A stretch of DNA of 17,668 bases from Candidatus Omnitrophota bacterium (GTDB lineage: Bacteria; Omnitrophota; Gorgyraeia; B26-G9). The position numbers and the translations under genes were made by a program. Shown here piece by piece: positions 13,569 to 17,668 of this stretch (positions are counted from its first letter, which is position 1; each line of letters starts with the position of its first letter). Where the stretch lies: assembly GCA_022013205.1 (NCBI GenBank), contig JAKLQT010000280.1, forward strand, positions 1 to 17,668, written 5' to 3'. Under the pieces are notes generated by a model. The model had not been told where the DNA came from. It saw only the letters and a list, made by a program, of their open reading frames with translations, and ran no database searches.

Positions 13569-14543
13569 TTACAGAGAGCCTACGATCTGTTCAAGGATAT
13601 CTTCTGTAGTTATCAAACCTATAACCTCTTTATCTTTGTCTACTGCCAGGCCTATCGGCTGTCTGCCCCGCCTGAATAACGGCACTACTTCATCAGCAGG
13701 AATATCTTCAGGAATAAATACGATTTCCTTAATTAACTTCTCAATAGCGCTTTCATCACTAAGTGTAGTATCCGCGATAACATCAAACAAATTAATAACG
13801 CCAATGAACTTTTTTTGTTCTTCATCAAAAACCGGATAACGTGTATATTCACTTGAGGACGAAAATTCAAGAAAAGCTTTTTTAGAAATATTTTTATTTA
13901 TATAAGTCACCTGTTTAATAGGAATCATTATTTTTTTGACACTTTTCTCCGACAATTCAATAGCCCGATGTATCATCGTATGTTCTTCAGGAGTAATCTC
14001 GCCATAGATTACCCCTTCACTGGCCAGGACCTTAAGCTCGGTCCTGGAAGCTAATGCCGAGAGTGCCTGCTTCGCGGATATTTTAACCGGAACAATTAAC
14101 CTGGCTATCCAGGTAGCCGCAATGCCTATAGGTTTAAAAATTCGTCCTGACCATTCAAGAAAACCCGCGAATTTAATTGATCTCTCATAAGGCCGCGCCT
14201 GAAACCAGGCTTTAGGGATATATTCACTAAATATAAGCAATGTTATACTGACTAAAACAGCGGATATGGTCTTTCCCCATCCGCCCCAATAACGCGCCGC
14301 CAGATTGGAACTTAGAACAGCTGTAATAACTATACAAAGATTTGTTCCGACCAGTGTTGTCCCAAGTAAATAGTCAGGATTATTAAGGAAACGGCTCAAG
14401 ATCAAAGCCTCTTTTTTACCGGATCTAGCCTGATGACGCAATCTGATACGCCTAATAGAGATAATTCCGGTCTCCATCCCGGAATAAAGCGCCTCACCCA
14501 AAATACATAAAACTATAATCGTGATCTGTATAAAATCAATCAT
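13569..14543 (-). CDS. DUF21/CBS-domain membrane protein (CNNM/CorC-like, short form)
   Basis: This 324-residue protein has a DUF21 membrane domain (about 1-190, with hydrophobic helices near 5-25, 60-80 and 90-110 and the conserved SEYIPKAW), then a pair of CBS domains (IMIPIKQVTYI..., RYPVFDEE..., GLITTEDILEQI). It ends right after the second CBS domain and lacks the CorC/HlyC C-terminal domain found in its neighbour. CNNM/CorC proteins are linked to magnesium or cobalt export, with CBS domains sensing ATP-Mg. Its start overlaps the larger paralogue by 8 bp. The pair may form a hetero-oligomer, which is inference. Confidence 0.88.
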   Translation of the reverse strand: MIDFIQITIIVLCILGEALYSGMETGIISIRRIRLRHQARSGKKEALILSRFLNNPDYLLGTTLVGTNLCIVITAVLSSNLAARYWGGWGKTISAVLVSITLLIFSEYIPKAWFQARPYERSIKFAGFLEWSGRIFKPIGIAATWIARLIVPVKISAKQALSALASRTELKVLASEGVIYGEITPEEHTMIHRAIELSEKSVKKIMIPIKQVTYINKNISKKAFLEFSSSSEYTRYPVFDEEQKKFIGVINLFDVIADTTLSDESAIEKLIKEIVFIPEDIPADEVVPLFRRGRQPIGLAVDKDKEVIGLITTEDILEQIVGSL

Positions 14544-15783
14544 CGTTTTTCTCTTCAGTTAGCCTTTCAATAATCGCGTCTGTAACCCTGCCTTTTTCTA
14601 CTGCTCTGACCAATACCCTGCATCCTTGTGCCTCAACCACATCTTTGGGTTTGGGCATTCGTTCCAGATAGGCAGCCACCCAGCCGCTCAAACGGTCAAC
14701 ATCTTCAGATTCCAGTTCTAATTCCAGGTTATAGTTTATTTCCTCAAGACTGGTTATTCCATCAACCAGCCAGCGATTAGCTCCAAGCTTACGAATAGGC
14801 TGCTCTTCATGAGAACGGATATTACTGACATCCGCGATAATCTCTTCTAAGATATCGCCTTGAGTAATAATGCCTGCTGTTCCGCCAAACTCATCCTTTA
14901 CACACGCGATAGATTGTTTTTCTTTTCTCATTGTGGTAAGAAGATTATCAAGAGGCATTGTTTCCGGGACAAAAAGCGGAGTAAATATTGATGTTTGCAA
15001 ATTCATTAAATCTGATAATAAAAATTTTTTTACATCAAGAAACCCTTCTATTTTGTCTATTGATTCCCTGAAAACAGGAAGGTATTTTCTGCGAGATGAT
15101 CTGGCAATTCTTTCATTTTCCTTAAAATCTTCTTCAAGATCAATACCGATTAAATTCACGCGGGGCGTCATTACATCACTTGACCTTAATCCCTCAAGAC
15201 GGATAATCCCCTCTACCATAATACGCTCTTCCCTATCTAAAAAACCTTGTTCCTCTCCTATATTTAAAGCTGTCCTGAATTCTTCTTCGGTAAGTTTTAC
15301 TTTTTGAGGGTTTATTAGTTTTTCCAGTCTTACAGTAAGAATATCCATAAGTTTTCGAAGCGGCGTCATTATCCATATCACGAATTCAAGAAACCCTGAA
15401 TAAATAACCGCGACGCGCTCAGGCATATGCAAAGCTATTCTTTTAGGCGTGATCTCTCCGAATATAAGCAATACCACAGTCACTATTGGAATCGCCGCGA
15501 TGGGAGCCCCTGCCGGATGGATTTTATAAATAATACTGTAACCAAGAATAGATATCAAAACATTTACAAGCGTGTTACCTATTAATATGCTGAATAACAG
15601 CCTTGTCGGATAAACCAATATCCGCTCTATCCTCTCTGCTGCTTTTTTATGCTTAACTCTTATCCTGTGTATGTGCAGAGGGTTAAGGGAAAAAAACGCA
15701 GATTCCGAACTAGAAAAAAAAGCCGAAAGGCATACCAGTAGAACCAAAACCGTAATTTCAGTTGTTAGACTTATTACTATCAT
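14536..15783 (-). CDS. DUF21/CBS/CorC_HlyC protein (magnesium/cobalt efflux CNNM family)
   Basis: The order of domains is DUF21 membrane region (about 1-185, with SAFFSSSESAFFSL and the hallmark FGEITPKRIA), a CBS pair (VMTPRVNLIGI..., YLPVFRESIDKIEGFLDVK, then AGIITQGDILEEI) and the CorC_HlyC domain at the end (RWLVDGITSLEEIN...GRVTDAIIERL). The family was once annotated as hemolysin but is now tied to Mg2+/Co2+ transport. I place the start at the ATG at 15783 (415 residues); a TTG at 15819 would add 12 residues, and neither has a ribosome binding site. A -10-like TATTAT lies only 7 bases before this ATG, so a leaderless message is possible. Confidence 0.9.
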   Translation of the reverse strand: MIVISLTTEITVLVLLVCLSAFFSSSESAFFSLNPLHIHRIRVKHKKAAERIERILVYPTRLLFSILIGNTLVNVLISILGYSIIYKIHPAGAPIAAIPIVTVVLLIFGEITPKRIALHMPERVAVIYSGFLEFVIWIMTPLRKLMDILTVRLEKLINPQKVKLTEEEFRTALNIGEEQGFLDREERIMVEGIIRLEGLRSSDVMTPRVNLIGIDLEEDFKENERIARSSRRKYLPVFRESIDKIEGFLDVKKFLLSDLMNLQTSIFTPLFVPETMPLDNLLTTMRKEKQSIACVKDEFGGTAGIITQGDILEEIIADVSNIRSHEEQPIRKLGANRWLVDGITSLEEINYNLELELESEDVDRLSGWVAAYLERMPKPKDVVEAQGCRVLVRAVEKGRVTDAIIERLTEEKNDD

Positions 15784-15883
15784 TGTGATAATAATACTAA
15801 AAAATTGCAATAAGTACAAATATTTTTTGAATTTAATAAGACAAGCCTGCTGCAGGAGAATAATAAAGCATCGATTACCATTT

Positions 15884-15905
15884 AAAAACCTGATATATTC
15901 AGGTT
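15884..15905 (-). terminator. Weak terminator-like hairpin after the exonuclease gene
   Basis: On the minus strand AACCTGA (15905-15899) pairs perfectly with TCAGGTT (15893-15887) around ATATA and runs into three more T (15886-15884). The stem is short and the T run modest. It lies 124 bases after the exonuclease stop and before the CorC gene, a sensible place for a terminator. Confidence 0.35.
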
Positions 15906-16064
15906 ATGATTACACAGATACTGCCAACGATACTTTAATCCGTGTAATCCGCGTAAGTTGTGGATTTTATAACTTTTTTCATCTTATTTTAATCTGTGAA
16001 ATCAGGTTCTTTAGTTTTTAGTCTTTTTTCAATCTGCGTAATCTGTGGATCGTAATCTGTGGAT
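15906..16064. repeat. CACAGATTA-type degenerate repeats
   Basis: Pieces of a repeat close to CACAGATTACG recur here on both strands, e.g. GATTACACAGATA at 15908, TAATCCGTGTAATCCGCGTAA at about 15936 and AATCTGTGAAATC at 15990. At 16037-16064 there are two perfect tandem copies of a 14-mer, CGTAATCTGTGGAT. The last copies lie inside the 3' end of the exonuclease gene. Similar pieces occur at 6738-6806, 7137-7153 and 16700-16830. Confidence 0.65.
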
Positions 16065-16634
16065 ACTATAAGTTCTTTCACCTTTATTACCTAAAAACGC
16101 GTTAGCCGGAATCCTCTTTTCCAAAGCCTCAAGCACGATTTTCGCGCATGCTAAAGCATCAGACTTCGCGTCATGGTGCTTAAGCGGTATGCCAAAATAG
16201 CGGCAAACGTCCGGTAATTTAGTCGGATACAGCCCCCATAAACGGCGCGCCAGTTTCATGGTGCATAGATACTTAATATCCGGCGGAGTAATGCCGGCCA
16301 TAGCACAACACGCGCGCAAGACCCCGCGGTCAAACGACGCGTTATGCGCGGCAATAAAGTCTACGCGATTGAAGAGGCTGTTAATTTTCGGCCAAAGCTC
16401 ACCAAACCCGGGCTTGTTCTCTACATCTGTCCATGTAATCCCATGCAGATACGAAAAAATGAAGTCCCGCCTCGGAGGCCGAATAAGTGTACATATTTTT
16501 TTAACAATCTTTCCCTTCTCGACAATAATTATTGACACTGAACAGGCGCTGTCACGGCCGTAATCAGCAGTCTCAAAGTCTATCGCCGCGAAACGATTAA
16601 ATGTTATCGGATTAGCCTTGCGTTGTTTATTCAT
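16029..16634 (-). CDS. DnaQ-like 3'-5' exonuclease
   Basis: This 201-residue protein has the DEDD exonuclease residues in order: D19 and E21 in AAIDFETAD, D102 in AAHNASFDRGVL, and H154/D159 in HHDAKSDALA (the DEDDh subtype). It resembles stand-alone exonucleases related to the DNA polymerase III epsilon subunit rather than a polymerase-fused domain; whether it proofreads, trims RNA or acts in repair cannot be told. I start at the ATG at 16634, placing the fold at residue ~14; in-frame ATGs 20 and 23 codons upstream exist and no start has a clear ribosome binding site. The last dozen residues (SIHRLRSTDYAD) are encoded by tandem CACAGATTAC repeats, so the natural C terminus has been replaced or extended. 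It has no close operon partner. Confidence 0.9.
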   Translation of the reverse strand: MNKQRKANPITFNRFAAIDFETADYGRDSACSVSIIIVEKGKIVKKICTLIRPPRRDFIFSYLHGITWTDVENKPGFGELWPKINSLFNRVDFIAAHNASFDRGVLRACCAMAGITPPDIKYLCTMKLARRLWGLYPTKLPDVCRYFGIPLKHHDAKSDALACAKIVLEALEKRIPANAFLGNKGERTYSIHRLRSTDYAD

Positions 16635-17242
16635 ATCAAGAACTATATCACTACATAACACTTTCGTCAAACCAGCCGGACTATTTGTTCCCATAAAGGC
16701 CACAGATTAACCACGAAACGCACAAGGAACATAAAGGGAATACAGGGAAAAACGAACGATTTTACCACAGAGTACACGGAGAACACAGAGAGTACGGAGT
16801 TATTAACACAGATAACACAGATAAAAGATAGTAGTGTGTATAGACATGCTCAACCCGCTATGCGGGTATTGGTTATTAAAATGTGAATCAAAAGAAAAAT
16901 AAATTTTTCTTGTTGAGTTCAGCATTTGAATACCCCGGTGTTTTCTTGGAAAATACCTTGAGCATATATTATGTTGAAAAGAATATTTATCCCGTATGCT
17001 TTAAAAACCTCGGCTTTTCCCGTGGAATGCAAAGAATTCCAGGGATTAAGTCCTTGAAATTTCTGCAAAATTTCAGAGGGATACCGGGTGAGCTTCATTT
17101 ATACGGATAATTTTTTCTCTATGGGATTCTGTGCGCTCTGTGGTAAAAAGTCTTTTTTCGTATTTTACGGAAAAATCATTTTATTTTTGACACTGCCATT
17201 TTACGACAAGGAGCAAAAAAATGAACGGAATTTAAAAAACAA
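16635..17242. other. Repeat-rich gap between the exonuclease gene and the CRISPR array
   Basis: I see no convincing gene in these 608 bases. They hold CACAGAT and ACCACAGAG repeats (16700-16830, including two tandem AACACAGAT at 16805-16822), a hairpin ACCCGC-TAT-GCGGGT (16853-16867), the inverted-repeat unit 16760-17148, and an A-rich run up to the first CRISPR repeat. A 75-codon frame with a GTG start (16883-17110) lacks a ribosome binding site and coincides with hairpins. Just before the array, AAGGAG (17208-17213) sits 7 bases ahead of a four-codon frame, ATG to TAA (17221-17235). Confidence 0.5.
16760..17148. mobile_element. 389-bp unit bounded by inverted ACCACAGAG repeats
   Basis: The 13-mer TTTTACCACAGAG at 16760-16772 is perfectly inverted at 17136-17148, and weaker similarity continues inward for about 20 bases. 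Inside, ACCCCGGT (16932-16939) can pair with ACCGGGT (17083-17089). This outer stem would enclose two strong hairpins: 17019-17028/17036-17044 (TGGAAT core) and 17052-17061/17069-17079 (CTTGAAATT core). There is no recognisable transposase. It could be a non-autonomous mobile unit or a structured RNA flanked by common repeats. Confidence 0.4.
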
Positions 17243-17668
17243 GTTTCAATCCACGCTCCCGTGAAGGGAGCGACTAATGGAGAAACCGGCTCTTGTACCT
17301 TGGGCCAATGTTTCAATCCACGCTCCCGTGAAGGGAGCGACAACACAGCTCGGAGATATACTTTGGGAGTTGAGTTTCAATCCACGCTCCCGTGAAGGGA
17401 GCGACTGCAATGCTGGCTGGCGAATTGGCTTAGTGGGTTGTTTCAATCCACGCTCCCGTGAAGGGAGCGACATGGATATATATGTTAAAAAATTAAAAGA
17501 CGAGATGTTTCAATCCACGCTCCCGTGAAGGGAGCGACGTAGGGCATAGCCTATCAAGGCCTTATATTTATGGTGTTTCAATCCACGCTCCCGTGAAGGG
17601 AGCGACATTACAATGAATAGTATTTTGTGATATATTATAAGTTTCAATCCACGCTCCCGTGAAGGGAG
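17243..17668 (-). CRISPR. CRISPR array, type I-C-like repeats (distal end, cut by window)
   Basis: Seven copies of a 32-base repeat start at 17243, 17310, 17374, 17440, 17507, 17575 and 17641; the last is cut at 28 bases by the window end. All visible copies are identical. The six spacers between them are 35, 32, 34, 35, 36 and 34 bases long and all different. The repeat contains CGCTCCC and GGGAGCG around GTGAA, a 7-bp stem, and on the minus strand ends GTGGATTGAAAC, which matches the known type I-C pattern (Cas5-processed). By that pattern crRNAs are transcribed leftward, so the leader and probably the cas genes lie beyond the right edge and the left end holds the oldest spacers. No cas gene is present in the window. 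Confidence 0.97.

Noticed and set aside
16883..17110. 75-codon plus-strand frame before the CRISPR array
   Set aside because: GTG start without ribosome binding site, no family resemblance I can recall, and overlap with several hairpins. It is kept only as part of the repeat unit.
17246..17528. Short frames through the CRISPR repeats
   Set aside because: Periodic translation of the repeat itself; not genes.

Overview
The window reads as a piece of chromosome from an uncultured, AT-rich, Gram-negative bacterium. A MsbA-type lipid exporter and a lipoprotein cell-wall amidase argue for an outer membrane. A two-subunit iron-sulfur fumarase suggests anaerobic or microaerobic life. Gene content and the many CACAGAT-type intergenic repeats remind me of Omnitrophota-like genomes, but that placement is inference. 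Every confident gene lies on the minus strand, so transcription runs from high to low coordinates.

Layout from the right (upstream) end. At 17243-17668 is the distal (trailer) end of a CRISPR array with type I-C-like repeats and no cas gene in view. From 16635 to 17242 there is a repeat-rich gap holding a 389-bp unit bounded by inverted repeats. A DnaQ-fold exonuclease follows (16029-16634), then a pair of DUF21/CBS membrane proteins (CorC/CNNM type, 13569-15783). Next is one long, tightly packed gene string: amidase, murI, queD, queC, queE, queF, both fumarase subunits and rph (13409 down to 7156). Most junctions there overlap by 4 or 8 bp. A 432-bp gap with a MITE-like element separates rph from its usual partner rdgB; rdgB overlaps the msbA-like gene. 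Then comes the translation operon rpsB-tsf-pyrH-frr, followed by tRNA-Lys and tRNA-Glu.

The left 950 bases are accessory in character. They contain a palindromic element between the two tRNAs, a second copy of the tRNA-Glu 3' end 241 bp away, five perfect hairpins between the two copies, further palindromic repeats, a beheaded excisionase-type HTH gene and the promoter of a gene that leaves the window.

Functionally, the core genes cover ribosome assembly and recycling (rpsB, tsf, frr), UTP supply (pyrH), nucleotide-pool cleaning (rdgB), tRNA 3' maturation (rph), preQ1 synthesis for queuosine tRNA modification (queD, queC, queE, queF), peptidoglycan precursor and remodelling (murI, amidase), and a TCA step. 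I do not see a clear new multi-gene system. The best candidates for undescribed biology are small non-coding elements: the hairpin cluster bounded by tRNA-Glu 3'-end copies (631-896), the 25-bp-TIR element between rph and rdgB, the inverted-repeat unit next to the CRISPR array, and alternative RNA stems just upstream of frr.
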